The translations under genes and the position numbers were made by a program. From Brevundimonas vesicularis NBRC 12165 (GTDB taxonomy: Bacteria > Pseudomonadota > Alphaproteobacteria > Caulobacterales > Caulobacteraceae), in contig NZ_BCWM01000011.1 of assembly GCF_001592205.1 (NCBI RefSeq), positions 62,001 to 126,000 of the forward strand: a stretch of 64,000 bases of DNA. The letters run 5' to 3'. Under the pieces are notes generated by a model. That model was not told where the DNA came from. It made no database searches and worked only from the letters and a program-made list of their open reading frames with translations. Positions within the stretch are counted from its first letter, which is position 1; each line of letters opens with the position of its first letter. Shown one piece after another: positions 1 through 9,269 of this stretch.

Positions 1-220
1 CGTCAAAGTCGAATGCCGCCCCGCAGCCGTCGCAGACCGGCGCCTCCAGAAATTTGATCCGGCTCCAGGCGTCGGGCGTCAGGCCGGCCGCAGCCGTCGC
101 CTCTCGGCTGTCGTGCGCCATCGGCGGCAGGATCAGGTCGGCCAGTCCCCGCCCCGCTCCGCGCAAGTGACGGCCCGCCCCTTCCCAGGCGCGTCGCCAG
201 CCCCCATCCTGTGCGTCCAT
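1..220 (-). CDS. ComF family phosphoribosyltransferase, N-terminal part only
   Basis: Only the first 73 codons lie in the window; the gene runs off the left edge. The reverse strand from 220 reads MDAQDGGWRRAWEG and later ADLILPP, then a Cys-x2-Cys-Gly knuckle (CDGCGAAFDFD) like the zinc-ribbon start of ComF/GntX proteins, whose C-terminal phosphoribosyltransferase domain would lie outside. In that family the protein is linked to DNA uptake or handling in naturally competent bacteria, but the biochemical role is poorly defined. Its ATG overlaps the start codon of the divergent methyltransferase gene by two bases, so the two genes must share or interleave their control signals. The family call rests on the zinc knuckle and general layout, so it is good but not certain. 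Confidence 0.72.
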   Translation of the reverse strand, partial: MDAQDGGWRRAWEGAGRHLRGAGRGLADLILPPMAHDSREATAAAGLTPDAWSRIKFLEAPVCDGCGAAFDFD

Positions 221-1121
221 GACCGCCCCCCAATCCCCTTCCGAAGGCCCCCCGCGCATCTTCGACGCCGTTCGACGTCAGGCGCGGCTTGTGCGGTCCG
301 CCTCCCGGTTCCCCCAAGCCGACTTCCTGCACGCCCGCGCCGCCGCCAACGCCGCCGAGAGCCTGGAAGCCATACTGCGCGATTTTCCCGTTACGGTCGA
401 TCTGTCCGCCCATCCAGGCGTGTTCGATGCGGCGGTGCGGTCCAGCGACGCTGCGGGACGGGTCGGCCCCGTCCAGACGCCCGTCTCCCTGGCCCAGCGC
501 GCAGCGCCGGGTGCGGACGCGCTGCCGCTGGCCGACGCCTCGACCGATCTGATCGTCTCCCTTTTGACCCTTCACTGGGCCAACGACCTGCCTGGCGCCC
601 TGGCCCAGATCCGGCGCGCGTTAAAACCGGACGGCCTGTTTATCGGCACGCTGTTCGGCGCGGGCACGCTGAAAGAGCTTCGCGCCGTCCTGACCGAGGT
701 CGAACTGGAAGAGCGCGGCGGAGCCCAGGCGCGGGTTTCGCCCTTCGCTGACGGCTATGACGGGGCGGCCCTCTTGCAGCGCGCCGGGTTCGCCCTGCCG
801 GTATCGGACGTGGATCGGTTCACCGTCCGCTACGCCGACCTGTTCGCCCTGATCCGCGACCTGCGCGCCATGGGGGAGACCAATGTGCTGCACGGACCCG
901 TTCGGCCGTTGAGCCGCCGTATCGTGGCGCGCGCCGCCGCCCTCTATGCCGAGCGATACGGTCTCGACGACAGCCGCATACCGGCGACGTTCGAGATCAT
1001 TCACCTGGCCGGCTGGAAACCCCACGACAGCCAGCAGAAGCCCCTGCCGCGCGGCTCGGCCAAGACGCGGCTGGCCGATGCCCTGGGCGTCAAGGAAATG
1101 ACGGGCGAAGAGCCGGACTAG
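219..1121 (+). CDS. NDUFAF5/BioC-like class I SAM methyltransferase-fold protein
   Basis: A 300-residue protein with the signature of the NDUFAF5-like branch of class I methyltransferases: an N-terminal FDAVRRQARLVRSA segment, LLTLHWANDLPGAL near residue 115, and IRRALKPDGLFIGTLFG just after it. Mitochondrial NDUFAF5 modifies an arginine of a complex I subunit; alphaproteobacterial relatives are often assumed to act on complex I, but this is inference. The usual glycine-rich SAM loop is degraded (VDLSAHPGVFDAA about residues 66-78, Ser where Gly is expected), so cofactor binding should not be taken for granted. Its stop codon overlaps that of the convergent pilin gene in a shared CTAG. Confidence 0.8.
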   Translation: MTAPQSPSEGPPRIFDAVRRQARLVRSASRFPQADFLHARAAANAAESLEAILRDFPVTVDLSAHPGVFDAAVRSSDAAGRVGPVQTPVSLAQRAAPGADALPLADASTDLIVSLLTLHWANDLPGALAQIRRALKPDGLFIGTLFGAGTLKELRAVLTEVELEERGGAQARVSPFADGYDGAALLQRAGFALPVSDVDRFTVRYADLFALIRDLRAMGETNVLHGPVRPLSRRIVARAAALYAERYGLDDSRIPATFEIIHLAGWKPHDSQQKPLPRGSAKTRLADALGVKEMTGEEPD

Positions 1122-1306
1122 CTGATCGCGGCCTGTATGGCGGCGCTCAGCTTGTTCACCGTCGCGGCCAGGCCGCCGTTCTGGCTGTTCGCCAAGGCGC
1201 TGATCGAAGTCACGATCGCCAGGAAGATCAGGGCGCAGAGCAGCCCGTATTCGATGGCTGTGGCCCCGCTCTCATTGCGCAGGAACCGGCCGATAAGACG
1301 TCGCAT
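1118..1306 (-). CDS. flp: Flp family type IVb pilin
   Basis: A 62-residue prepilin. A short basic leader (MRRLIGRFLRNESG) precedes the processing site Gly-Ala and the mature start ATAIEYG, with the glutamate at mature position +5 and Tyr at +6 that mark Flp pilins, followed by a hydrophobic helix. In Caulobacterales such pilins are matured by a CpaA/TadV peptidase and assembled by the Tad machinery at the pole. No cpa/tad gene is visible in the window, so this is an orphan copy; it may be a spare or alternative pilin. It ends in a 4-base overlap with the convergent methyltransferase gene and lies 25 bases downstream of the mutT stop. Confidence 0.88.
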   Translation of the reverse strand: MRRLIGRFLRNESGATAIEYGLLCALIFLAIVTSISALANSQNGGLAATVNKLSAAIQAAIS

Positions 1307-1331
1307 GGCCGGCCTCCCTGGTCGGCGGTGG

Positions 1332-1745
1332 TCAGAGCAGGTCGCGCAACCAGGCGACCAGAGGTTCGTCCGCCGGGGGCATGGGATAGTCCGAAAGTTT
1401 GCTCGGCTTCACCCAGGCCAGGCCGTCGTGTTCACGCGCCGTGACCACGCCGTCCCACCGTCGGCACAGATACAATGGCATCAACAGGTGAAACGAATCG
1501 TAAGCGTGACTGGCGAAAACGAACGGCGACAGACAGTTTTCGCTGACGTCGATGCCCAGCTCTTCCTTCAGCTCGCGGATCAGGGCCTGTTCAGGCCGCT
1601 CTCCGGGCTCGACCTTGCCGCCCGGAAACTCCCACAGACCGGCCAGCTTCTTGCCCTCGGGACGCTTGGCGATCAGAACCCGCCCATCCACGTCAATCAG
1701 GGCGACGGCGACGACCAGGATGGTGGGAAGGGGCGCAGCGGTCAC
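1332..1745 (-). CDS. mutT: MutT-type NUDIX (d)NTP pyrophosphohydrolase
   Basis: A 137-residue protein starting at a GTG that overlaps the argJ stop (GTGA). The Nudix box is intact: GGKVEPGERPEQALIRELKEELG (about residues 39-61) matches the GX5EX7REUXEEXGU pattern, preceded by GLWEFPGG, which is typical of MutT/8-oxo-dGTP diphosphatases that clean oxidised nucleotides from the pool. The C-terminal EHDGLAWVKPSKL also fits MutT. A much longer open frame exists here, but its upstream part is the argJ coding strand read out of frame, so the short form is the gene. Third gene of a parvulin-argJ-mutT operon by overlap. Confidence 0.9.
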   Translation of the reverse strand: MTAAPLPTILVVAVALIDVDGRVLIAKRPEGKKLAGLWEFPGGKVEPGERPEQALIRELKEELGIDVSENCLSPFVFASHAYDSFHLLMPLYLCRRWDGVVTAREHDGLAWVKPSKLSDYPMPPADEPLVAWLRDLL

Positions 1746-3136
1746 GAGCGATAGTCGCCGTTGATCTCGATGTAGCCCTTGGTCAGATCGCAGGTCCACA
1801 CGGTCGCCGACGCCCGGCCCGAACCCACGTCGACGGTGATGTCGATTTCGGGGTTCTTCATATAGGCGGTCATCTTGGCCTCGTCGTAGGTCGGGGACGG
1901 GGCGCCGTCGATGGCGGCCTGGTGCGGACCGAACTTGATGGCCAGGCGGTCGCGATCGACCGGTTCCTCGGTCTTGCCCACCGCCATGACGACCCGGCCC
2001 CAGTTGGCGTCCTGACCGGCGATGGCGGTCTTGACCAGAGGGCTGTCGGCGATGGACTTGGCCAGCTTGCGGGCCGAGGCGGGCGAGGCGGCGCCGTCCA
2101 CCGTCACCTTGACGAACTTGGTCGCGCCTTCGCCGTCGCGCACCAGCTGGTGCGCCAGGTCCAGCATCACCTTGTCCAGGGCGGCCGAGAAGCTCTTCAG
2201 CCGGCGATCCCCAACCCGCCCGATTCGCGGCGCGCCCGAGGTCCCGGTGGCGAACAGCAGGGCCGTGTCGTTGGTCGAGGTGTCGCCATCCACCGTCACG
2301 CTGTTGAAGGTGGTGCGTACATGCAGGCCCAGCAGAGCCTGCAGCACGTTCGGATGGATGTCCGCATCGGTGACGATGAAGGCCAGCATGGTCGCCATGT
2401 CCGGCGCGATCATGCCTGATCCCTTGGCGATGCCGGCGATCCGGACCTTGTAGCCCTCGATCTCGGCCTCGGCGTAGGAACCCTTGGGGAAGGTGTCGGT
2501 GGTCATGATGCCGCGACCCGCCCGGGCCCAGGCGTCCGCCTCCAGCCCGTTCTCGATCTCGGGCAGTTTGGCGACGATCTTCTTGTCGTCCAGCACCACG
2601 CCGATCACGCCGGTCGAGGCCAGCATGACGTCGCGTTGGCGACAGCCGAACCGTTTGGCGACCTCCGAGGCCGTGCGCCGCGCCGCGTCCGCGCCGGCCT
2701 TGCCGGTGAAGGCGTTGGCGCATCCGGCGTTGATCACCAGGGCGCGCACATCCTTGCCGCCCTCGGCCCCGGCCAGATGCTTCTTGCACCAGTCCACGGG
2801 CGCCGAGCCGATCTTGTGGCGGGTGAAGACCCCGGCGCAGCTGGTCCCCCGCGCGAACCGGAACACCACCAGGTCGTCGCGCTCATGCTTGTAGAAGCCG
2901 GCGCGCGCGGTCGCGATCTCGACCCCGCCGATCGGCGGAATGGTCGGGAACGGCATGGCCAGGGGCGAGATGGCCAGACCCGGCTTGCCGGCGGCGGCCG
3001 GCGCAGGCGCGGCGGCTGGCGCCGCATCCGATCCCGGCGTGCGGGTTGCGCGCTTCAGCGCCGTGGCGAACGGGTCCAGCGCCTTTTCGAATGCATGCTC
3101 GATCTTCTGGCCGGTCGTAGAGGGAGGCTTGGTCAT
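1742..3136 (-). CDS. argJ: Bifunctional glutamate N-acetyltransferase/amino-acid acetyltransferase ArgJ
   Basis: A 464-residue ArgJ, which transfers acetyl groups from N-acetylornithine to glutamate and may also make N-acetylglutamate from acetyl-CoA in arginine synthesis. The autocleavage site is clear: GSGMIAPDMATML, where Thr249 after Ala248 becomes the N-terminal nucleophile of the beta chain. GDTSTNDT and the ending YIEINGDYRS are also family signatures. Before the usual SPLAMPFPTIPPI start there is an extra segment of about 58 residues, including an Ala/Pro-rich stretch (residues 37-50). ATG at 3136 was chosen because it follows the upstream stop by one base. It overlaps mutT by four bases. 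Confidence 0.95.
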   Translation of the reverse strand: MTKPPSTTGQKIEHAFEKALDPFATALKRATRTPGSDAAPAAAPAPAAAGKPGLAISPLAMPFPTIPPIGGVEIATARAGFYKHERDDLVVFRFARGTSCAGVFTRHKIGSAPVDWCKKHLAGAEGGKDVRALVINAGCANAFTGKAGADAARRTASEVAKRFGCRQRDVMLASTGVIGVVLDDKKIVAKLPEIENGLEADAWARAGRGIMTTDTFPKGSYAEAEIEGYKVRIAGIAKGSGMIAPDMATMLAFIVTDADIHPNVLQALLGLHVRTTFNSVTVDGDTSTNDTALLFATGTSGAPRIGRVGDRRLKSFSAALDKVMLDLAHQLVRDGEGATKFVKVTVDGAASPASARKLAKSIADSPLVKTAIAGQDANWGRVVMAVGKTEEPVDRDRLAIKFGPHQAAIDGAPSPTYDEAKMTAYMKNPEIDITVDVGSGRASATVWTCDLTKGYIEINGDYRS

Positions 3137-3137
3137 G

Positions 3138-4034
3138 TTAGGCGCCCGGAGAAGCGGAAGGAGCAGGCGATGCGGGCGGCGTCTGCGCGGGCAGGCGGAC
3201 ATCCACCTTGGCCTTGCCGCGAAGTTGTTCCAGCAACTGTCGCACGCCCTCATAGGTCAGATAGCGCACGATTTGCGGTCGGGCCTGTTCCAGCGTCGGC
3301 GGGTTTTCCTTGCGCCGGTCCTCAACCCTCAGAACGGCCCAGCCGCCCTCGGTCTGGAACGGCCCGACGGTCGCACCGGCCGGCTTGTCGCGCAGAGCGT
3401 CGGCATAGGCTTGCGGCATCACGTCCAGCGTGGAATACCCCAGGTCGCCGCCGGAGAACCGCGTCGCCTCGTCGATCGACCGCTCCGCCGCCACCGCCTC
3501 GAAGCCGGCGCCCTGGCCCAGAATGCCGATCACGGCGTCCGCCTCGGGCTTTGTGCGCGACAGGATCAGCCGCACGCGGATCTCTTCCGAGGTCTTCGCC
3601 AGCCGCAGCTGCTCATTATAAAGAGTCTGCACCGCCTGGTCCGAGACGGCTTTGTTGACCACGCTCTCGACCAGCATGTCGCCTAGGATGCGCTCGCGCG
3701 TCGCTTCCAGACGCCGCTGCGCCAGAGGCGAGGAATCCAGCCGCCGCCGCTGCGCCTCTCCGGCCAGCAGCTTTTGGTCGATCACCTCGTCCAGCACCCG
3801 GCGGAAGAGATCCGACGTCGTGTCCAGCGTCTCGTCCTCGCCGATCAAACCTTGGGCAACCGCCTCGCGCTTCACGTCCGAGGCCCAGATGGTCTCGTCC
3901 TGGACCGTGGCCACAGCCTGGTCCCCCTGTTCGGGCGGCCGGTTGTCGCCGCCGCGCGAACAGGCGGCGGTCGAAAGCGCCGCCGTCAGCACCGCCGCTG
4001 TCAGAAGACGTGAAGATCGCCGGAAGGGGGTCAA
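3138..4034 (-). CDS. Parvulin-type peptidyl-prolyl isomerase, probable lipoprotein
   Basis: A 298-residue exported foldase of the SurA/PrsA/PpiD kind. A hydrophobic leader ends at a lipobox-like ALSTAAC with Cys25; the Thr at -3 is not classical, so lipidation is probable rather than certain. A SurA-like N-terminal helical region (residues 35-135) is followed by a rotamase domain (about 150-245) with IRVRLILSRTKPEAD, GGDLGYSTLDVMP and a WAVLRVEDRR end. The C-terminus is Pro/Ala/Ser-rich. It is the first gene of the operon with argJ and mutT, divergent from secA; nearness to the main export motor fits a periplasmic chaperone role. Confidence 0.87.
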   Translation of the reverse strand: MTPFRRSSRLLTAAVLTAALSTAACSRGGDNRPPEQGDQAVATVQDETIWASDVKREAVAQGLIGEDETLDTTSDLFRRVLDEVIDQKLLAGEAQRRRLDSSPLAQRRLEATRERILGDMLVESVVNKAVSDQAVQTLYNEQLRLAKTSEEIRVRLILSRTKPEADAVIGILGQGAGFEAVAAERSIDEATRFSGGDLGYSTLDVMPQAYADALRDKPAGATVGPFQTEGGWAVLRVEDRRKENPPTLEQARPQIVRYLTYEGVRQLLEQLRGKAKVDVRLPAQTPPASPAPSASPGA

Positions 4035-4072
4035 GGGGGCGCTCCGTCGAAGGCGGCCGAAAGCCCCTCGCG

Positions 4073-4101
4073 TTGACAGGGGTTAGGCCGGTGCTTAAGT
4101 C
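4073..4101 (+). promoter_or_regulatory. Candidate housekeeping promoter for secA
   Basis: Within the 244-base gap between the divergent parvulin and secA genes, TTGACA (4073-4078) is followed after 17 bases by TAAGTC (4096-4101). The -35 box is a perfect consensus. Transcription would start near 4108 and leave a leader of about 170 bases before secA. The rest of the gap shows no other clear element. Confidence 0.55.
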
Positions 4102-4278
4102 CCGCCTGCGCCCAAGTCGAGGGGTTTTGATCGTCTGCGCGGCCCTTCGCGCGCGCCTGATGCGGCGCTCCGGGGCTGCGGTCGGTCAGGGCCTCTCTCA
4201 CGGCGTCCGTATCGCCGCCCCTCACGGGATTTCAGAGCCGCTCAGCTCGCAGACGCTCGACCGCTTACCGGATCCAAT

Positions 4279-7128
4279 ATGCTCGGCTTCGCCAAGAAAC
4301 TTTTCGGCTCTTCCAACGACCGCAAGGTCAAGGCCTTCCAGGACCACGCCCAGCGCATCAATGCGCTGGAGCCCAAGTTCGCCGCCCTGTCCGACGACGA
4401 ACTGCGGATGATGACCGACGCCTTCCGCGATCGGCTGGCGAACGGCGAGACCCTGGACAAGATCCTGCCCGAAGCCTTTGCGGTCGTGCGCGAAGCCTCC
4501 AAGCGCGTGCTGGGCCAGCGTCAGTACGACGTTCAGCTGGCCGGCGGCATGATCCTGCATGAAGGCGGCATCGCCGAAATGCGGACCGGCGAAGGCAAGA
4601 CCCTGGTCGCCGTGGCGCCGGTCTATCTGAACGCTCTGCCCGGCAAGGGCGTGCACGTCATCACCGTCAACGACTACCTGGCCCGCCGCGACGCCGAGAC
4701 GATGGGCAAGGTCTATCGCTTCCTCGGTCTTGAGGTCGGCGTCATCGTCAACGGCCTCAGCCAGGGTCAGCGCCAGCAGGCCTACAACGCCGACGTCACC
4801 TACGGTGCCAACAACGAGTTCGGCTTCGACTATCTGCGCGACAACCTGGTCTATGACCGGCGCGAGATGGTGCAGCGTCCGCACAACTTCGCCATCGTCG
4901 ACGAGGTCGACTCCATCCTGATCGACGAGGCGCGCACGCCTCTGATCATCTCGGGCCCGACCGAGGACCGTTCGGATCTCTACAAGATCCTCGACGGCCT
5001 GATCAAAGACCTGATCAAGGACAAGGACACCTTCGAGCTCGATGAGAAGCAGAAGCAGGTCCTGCTGACCGAGCTGGGCTCCGAGCGGATGGAAGAGGCC
5101 CTGGAGGCCGGCGGTCACTTCGCAGCCGACACCACCGGCCTGTACGACGCCGCCAACATCAGCCTGGTTCACCACGCCAACCAGGCCCTGCGGGCCAACA
5201 CCCTGTATCAGCGCGACAAGGACTATATCATCAAGGGCGGCGAGATCGTCCTGATCGACGAGTTCACCGGCCGCATGATGACCGGCCGCCGCCTGTCCGA
5301 AGGCCTGCACCAGGCCATCGAGGCCAAGGAAGACGTCAAGATCCAGCCCGAGAACCAGACCCTGGCCTCGGTGACGATCCAGAACTACTTCCGCCTGTAC
5401 GAAAAGCTGTCGGGCATGACCGGCACGGCTGCGACCGAGGCCCAGGAATTCGGCGACATCTACAAGATGGACGTGCTGGAAGTGCCGACCAACCGGCCGA
5501 TCCAGCGCAAGGACTACGACGACGAGGTCTATCGGACCCACGCCGAGAAGAACCAGGCCATCGCGCGCCAGATCGCCGAATGCCACCTCGCCGGTCAGCC
5601 GATCCTGGTCGGCACCGTATCGATCGAGCGTTCGGAACAGCTGTCGGACCTGCTGAGCCGCTTCGAATACAAGGTCGAGACCTCGCGCACGCTGAAGCCG
5701 GAATATGCGGGTAAGGCCAAGGAAGCCGAGAAGATCGGCGACGCCGCCTATGACATCACCTATGAGACCAAGCTGCGCGGCATTCCGCACAGCGTCCTGA
5801 ACGCGCGCCAGCACGAACAGGAAGCCTATATCGTCGCCGACGCCGGCCTGCCGGGCGTGGTGACCATCGCCACCAATATGGCGGGCCGCGGCACCGACAT
5901 TCAGCTCGGGGGCAACCTTGAGATGAAGATGCAGAAGTGGCTGCTGGAACAACGCAACATGGCCGTCGAGGTCACGCCGGAAATGGAAACGGCCAAGGAG
6001 GCCGAGTTCAAGGCCGAGATCGCTGTCCAGAAGAAGATCGCGCTGGAGGCGGGCGGCCTGTTCGTCCTGGGCACCGAGCGCCACGAGAGCCGCCGCATCG
6101 ACAACCAGCTGCGCGGCCGCACCGGCCGTCAGGGCGACCCCGGCACCTCGAAATTCTACCTGTCCTGCGAGGACGACCTGCTGCGCATCTTCGCCGGCGA
6201 CCGTCTCGACTCGATCATGAAGACCTTCGGCGTGGCGGAGGGCGAGGCCATCACCCACCCCTGGCTGAACCGCGCCATCGAGACCGCCCAGAAGCGCGTC
6301 GAGACCCGCAACTACGACATCCGCAAGAACCTGCTGAAATACGACGACGTCGTGAACGACCAGCGCAAGGCCGTGTTCGAACAGCGTCAGGAGTTCATGG
6401 ACTCCGAGGATCTGTCCGAACTGGTCGGCGACTTCCGCCGCGACGTCGTGTCGGACCTGGTCGAACGCTATATGCCGCCCAAGGCCTATGCCGAGCAGTG
6501 GGACATCGACGGCCTGGACGAAAAGGTCCGCTCGACCCTGGGGCTTGAACTGCCGCTGCACGACTGGGCCGCAGAGGAAGGCGTGTCGAACGAGGAGATC
6601 GAGGAGCGGCTGCTGGCCGCCGCCGACGCCCGCGCCGCCGAACGCCTGGAACAGATCGGCGCCGACCAGACGCGCGGTCTGGAAAAACAGTTCATGCTGC
6701 AGATGATCGACATGCAGTGGCGCGAGCACCTGGTCCACCTGGACCACCTGCGCGGCGTCATCGGCCTGCGCGGCTATGGCCAGCGCGACCCGCTGAACGA
6801 ATACAAGACCGAAGCCTTCTCGCTGTTCGAGAACCTGCTCTACGACCTGCGCCACAACGTCACGCGCTGGCTGATGACGGTCGAGTTCCGCTTCCAGGCC
6901 CCGCCCGAACTGCCCGAGTTCCAGGAAATCCACCTGAACCCCGGCACCGGCGAGAACGAGATGGCCAATCCGTCGGCGCAGAACCCCGAAGGCACGTTGA
7001 TCGGCGACGACCGCTCCAAACTGCCGATCGAGGCCCTGCCGCCCGGCTGGGAAATGACCGGCCGCAACTCCCCCTGCCCCTGCGGCTCGGGCCGCAAGTT
7101 CAAACACTGTCACGGGGCTCTCGTTTAA
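4279..7128 (+). CDS. secA: Preprotein translocase ATPase SecA
   Basis: A full-length 949-residue SecA, the motor that pushes preproteins through SecYEG. Walker A is MRTGEGKT (residues 101-108) and the DEVD Walker B box is at 208-211. [26 protein letters not shown] and [10 protein letters not shown] mark the helicase-like second nucleotide-binding domain, and [17 protein letters not shown] the scaffold/two-helix-finger region. The C-terminus ends in the zinc-binding SEC-C motif ([14 protein letters not shown]), the docking site for SecB, whose gene also lies in this window at 18084. Start ATG is consistent with the family N-terminus ([10 protein letters not shown]). Confidence 0.98.
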   Translation: MLGFAKKLFGSSNDRKVKAFQDHAQRINALEPKFAALSDDELRMMTDAFRDRLANGETLDKILPEAFAVVREASKRVLGQRQYDVQLAGGMILHEGGIAEMRTGEGKTLVAVAPVYLNALPGKGVHVITVNDYLARRDAETMGKVYRFLGLEVGVIVNGLSQGQRQQAYNADVTYGANNEFGFDYLRDNLVYDRREMVQRPHNFAIVDEVDSILIDEARTPLIISGPTEDRSDLYKILDGLIKDLIKDKDTFELDEKQKQVLLTELGSERMEEALEAGGHFAADTTGLYDAANISLVHHANQALRANTLYQRDKDYIIKGGEIVLIDEFTGRMMTGRRLSEGLHQAIEAKEDVKIQPENQTLASVTIQNYFRLYEKLSGMTGTAATEAQEFGDIYKMDVLEVPTNRPIQRKDYDDEVYRTHAEKNQAIARQIAECHLAGQPILVGTVSIERSEQLSDLLSRFEYKVETSRTLKPEYAGKAKEAEKIGDAAYDITYETKLRGIPHSVLNARQHEQEAYIVADAGLPGVVTIATNMAGRGTDIQLGGNLEMKMQKWLLEQRNMAVEVTPEMETAKEAEFKAEIAVQKKIALEAGGLFVLGTERHESRRIDNQLRGRTGRQGDPGTSKFYLSCEDDLLRIFAGDRLDSIMKTFGVAEGEAITHPWLNRAIETAQKRVETRNYDIRKNLLKYDDVVNDQRKAVFEQRQEFMDSEDLSELVGDFRRDVVSDLVERYMPPKAYAEQWDIDGLDEKVRSTLGLELPLHDWAAEEGVSNEEIEERLLAAADARAAERLEQIGADQTRGLEKQFMLQMIDMQWREHLVHLDHLRGVIGLRGYGQRDPLNEYKTEAFSLFENLLYDLRHNVTRWLMTVEFRFQAPPELPEFQEIHLNPGTGENEMANPSAQNPEGTLIGDDRSKLPIEALPPGWEMTGRNSPCPCGSGRKFKHCHGALV

Positions 7129-7211
7129 GAGGCGCGCTACCCGCAGCGCTATCGCTCGCCGCGCGGCGGCTCGCTGCTTGAGCGCTGGGTGAGATGTCCT
7201 AAAGAAGAGGG

Positions 7212-8372
7212 ATGACCTACAAGTCCCTCTTCTCCCGCGCCCTGTCAGCGGCGCCCGGTCGGCTGCATTTCGCCGCGCACAGCCATCACCTGTGGCCCGA
7301 CGCCAGTTTCGAGGCGCAGCAGCAGACCTGGCTCGACGCCAACTTGCATGCCGACCACAAGTGGGATCTCGTCTTCGGTCAGGTGATCCCCGAGGCCCAG
7401 GCCCATGTCGCGGCCGAGCTGGCACTGCCCTCGCCCGACAGCATCGTCTTTTCGTCCAACACCCACGACTTCCTGCTGCGTCTGTTTTCGGGCGTGGAGA
7501 CCAAGCCGGTCCGCATTCTGGCGACCGACGGCGAATTTCACTCCTTCCGTCGTCAGGCCGAACGGTGGGAAGAAGTCGGGGCGGCGGTGATCACGCGCGT
7601 TCCGCTCGCGCCCTTCGACACCTTCGCCGATCGCTTCATCGCCGAGGCGTCCAGGGGCGGTTACGACTGGATCGTGGTCAGCCAGGTGTTCTTCCGCACC
7701 GGGGGGCTGTTCGACCGGATCGAGGAGCTTGCCGCCCTGGCGAGACCCGAAGGGCCTTGGGTGCTGATCGACGGCTATCACGGCTTCATGGCGACCCCGA
7801 CCGACCTGTCGGCGGTGGCGGACCGGGTCTTCTATGTCTCCGGCGGCTACAAATACGCCATGTCGGGCGAGGGCGTCTGCTTCCTGCACGCCCCACCCGG
7901 CTTCTGCCCGCGTCCTGTCGTCACCGGCTGGTTCGCGGAGTTCGGCGACCTGTCGGGGCCTCCCGGCGGCGTTCAGTATCGCAGCGACGGTGGTCGCTTC
8001 TGGGGCGCGACCTTCGACTGCACGCCGCTATATCGCTTCAACGCCGTGCGCCGAACGCTGGATCAGCAGGGGCTCGACACCGCCGCTATCGCCGCCCATG
8101 CGCGCGATCTGGCGACCACGTTCCAGCAGGCCGTTCAGGCTGGACAGGCCGGGGTCTTGTCGCAAGCCGAAATCCTCAATCCGGTTGAGGGCGACGCGCC
8201 GCGCGCCCGTTTCCTCGCCCTGCGTCATCCCGACGCCCAGGCCAGGTGCGCCGGTCTGCGGGCGGCCAACATCGTCACCGACGTGCGCGACGACGTGATC
8301 CGCTTCGGCTTCGGCCTGTATCAGGACGCCGAGGACGTCGATCGCCTGATCGCGGCTTGCCGATCCCTCTGA
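7212..8372 (+). CDS. PLP-dependent aminotransferase class V-fold enzyme, kynureninase-like
   Basis: A 386-residue fold-type I PLP enzyme. The cofactor lysine is most likely Lys214 in YVSGGYKYAMSGEG, with Asp187 in VLIDGYHG as the partner of the pyridine nitrogen. The N-terminal HFAAHSHHLWPD and the overall layout resemble kynureninases and class V enzymes of unknown substrate. I cannot name the reaction: no tryptophan-degradation or cysteine-desulfurase partners are beside it. The next gene is convergent and abuts it directly (8372/8373). The 83-base gap after secA has an inverted C/G-rich stretch but no clear terminator. Confidence 0.8.
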   Translation: MTYKSLFSRALSAAPGRLHFAAHSHHLWPDASFEAQQQTWLDANLHADHKWDLVFGQVIPEAQAHVAAELALPSPDSIVFSSNTHDFLLRLFSGVETKPVRILATDGEFHSFRRQAERWEEVGAAVITRVPLAPFDTFADRFIAEASRGGYDWIVVSQVFFRTGGLFDRIEELAALARPEGPWVLIDGYHGFMATPTDLSAVADRVFYVSGGYKYAMSGEGVCFLHAPPGFCPRPVVTGWFAEFGDLSGPPGGVQYRSDGGRFWGATFDCTPLYRFNAVRRTLDQQGLDTAAIAAHARDLATTFQQAVQAGQAGVLSQAEILNPVEGDAPRARFLALRHPDAQARCAGLRAANIVTDVRDDVIRFGFGLYQDAEDVDRLIAACRSL

Positions 8373-9269
8373 TCAGTAGAAGGTCGTGTCGTCCTGCTTG
8401 CTGGGCGCCGGGGCCGTGCGCGGCGGCGTCGTCGGACGGTTTGATGCGGGCGGGGTCGCCGGGCGGGCTTCAGGCGAGGGCGGCGTCGGCGTGGTCCCGC
8501 CCGTCGGCGCATTGACCGGAGGGATCGCCGGCAGGTCCGGATAGGGCATGGCCGAGGGGCGGGCGTCCTGCGCCGGCGCCGCTTCATCGGGCGCGATCGG
8601 TGCCGCATTGGACTGGCCCAACCGGTCGGGCGCGCCGACATCGTCGCGGATGAAGGCCCAGGCCTGTCGGTCCGAGCAGCCGCAGGCCTTCAGGAAGCCC
8701 TGCTTGTCCCGCCACAGGATCAGCGGATAGCTGATGTCGACGCCGGACTCCTTGAGCAGCTGGCTCAGCCGTTCGTTGAAGCGGCGGCCGGCCTCGACCA
8801 CGGCGGTGCGCGCCAGATTGCCGTCCGCCTGCGGCACGCCGGCGGCGGTCCAGCTGTTCGACGGCGTCGCCATCCAGCGTTGATACAGCGGCCAGTCGCG
8901 CGTCAGCCACAGCTCGGCGACCGTCGCCCGCTCCGCCGCCGTCGATTGCGCCGCGCCTTCCAAATCGGGACGAGCGAACAGGATGTAGCGCGTCTCGATC
9001 CCCGCCGCCTTCAGCTTGGGCGCCTCGTCGCGCGCGTAACGCAGGGCCGAGGCGCTGTCGCGATAGGTGACGATATACAGGGCCTGTCCCCCGCTGCCGT
9101 CCGACACCCAGGACGCCTCGTCCAGCAGTTGTTGCACTTCGGCCTGATTGCGGCTGATCGTGACCGGCTGGAACCGCGAATAGAAGTTCCAATAGGCCCA
9201 GTATCCGGCGCCGGCTAGCAGCAGGCCGACCACGGCCGCCACGATCGAACCCATCAAAAAGCGACGCAT
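8373..9269 (-). CDS. Membrane-anchored periplasmic protein with a Cys-Gly-Cys motif and Pro/Thr-rich tail
   Basis: A 298-residue protein, not assignable to a named family by eye. One N-terminal transmembrane helix (about residues 6-27, SIVAAVVGLLLAGAGYWAYW) anchors it; the rest should be periplasmic. Residues 60-215 look like a compact alpha/beta domain with features reminiscent of DsbG/thioredoxin-like proteins: ALYIVTYRDSA, then ISYPLILWRDKQGFLKACGCSDRQA with an unusual Cys-Gly-Cys. Residues 235-298 are low-complexity, rich in Pro, Thr and Ala. The start ATG at 9269 has a GGAGGA-like ribosome site. A redox role is inference from the paired cysteines only. Confidence 0.7.
   Translation of the reverse strand: MRRFLMGSIVAAVVGLLLAGAGYWAYWNFYSRFQPVTISRNQAEVQQLLDEASWVSDGSGGQALYIVTYRDSASALRYARDEAPKLKAAGIETRYILFARPDLEGAAQSTAAERATVAELWLTRDWPLYQRWMATPSNSWTAAGVPQADGNLARTAVVEAGRRFNERLSQLLKESGVDISYPLILWRDKQGFLKACGCSDRQAWAFIRDDVGAPDRLGQSNAAPIAPDEAAPAQDARPSAMPYPDLPAIPPVNAPTGGTTPTPPSPEARPATPPASNRPTTPPRTAPAPSKQDDTTFY

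Noticed and set aside
1332..2789. A 485-residue protein ending in a Nudix domain
   Set aside because: The first part is argJ read out of frame. The GTG at 1745 in the argJ stop gives a normal-length MutT.
4222..7425. A 1067-codon open frame on the minus strand opposite secA
   Set aside because: It is the mirror of the secA codon pattern in high-G+C DNA. The product is a Leu/Val/Asp/Gly-rich string with no domain, while secA is unmistakable.
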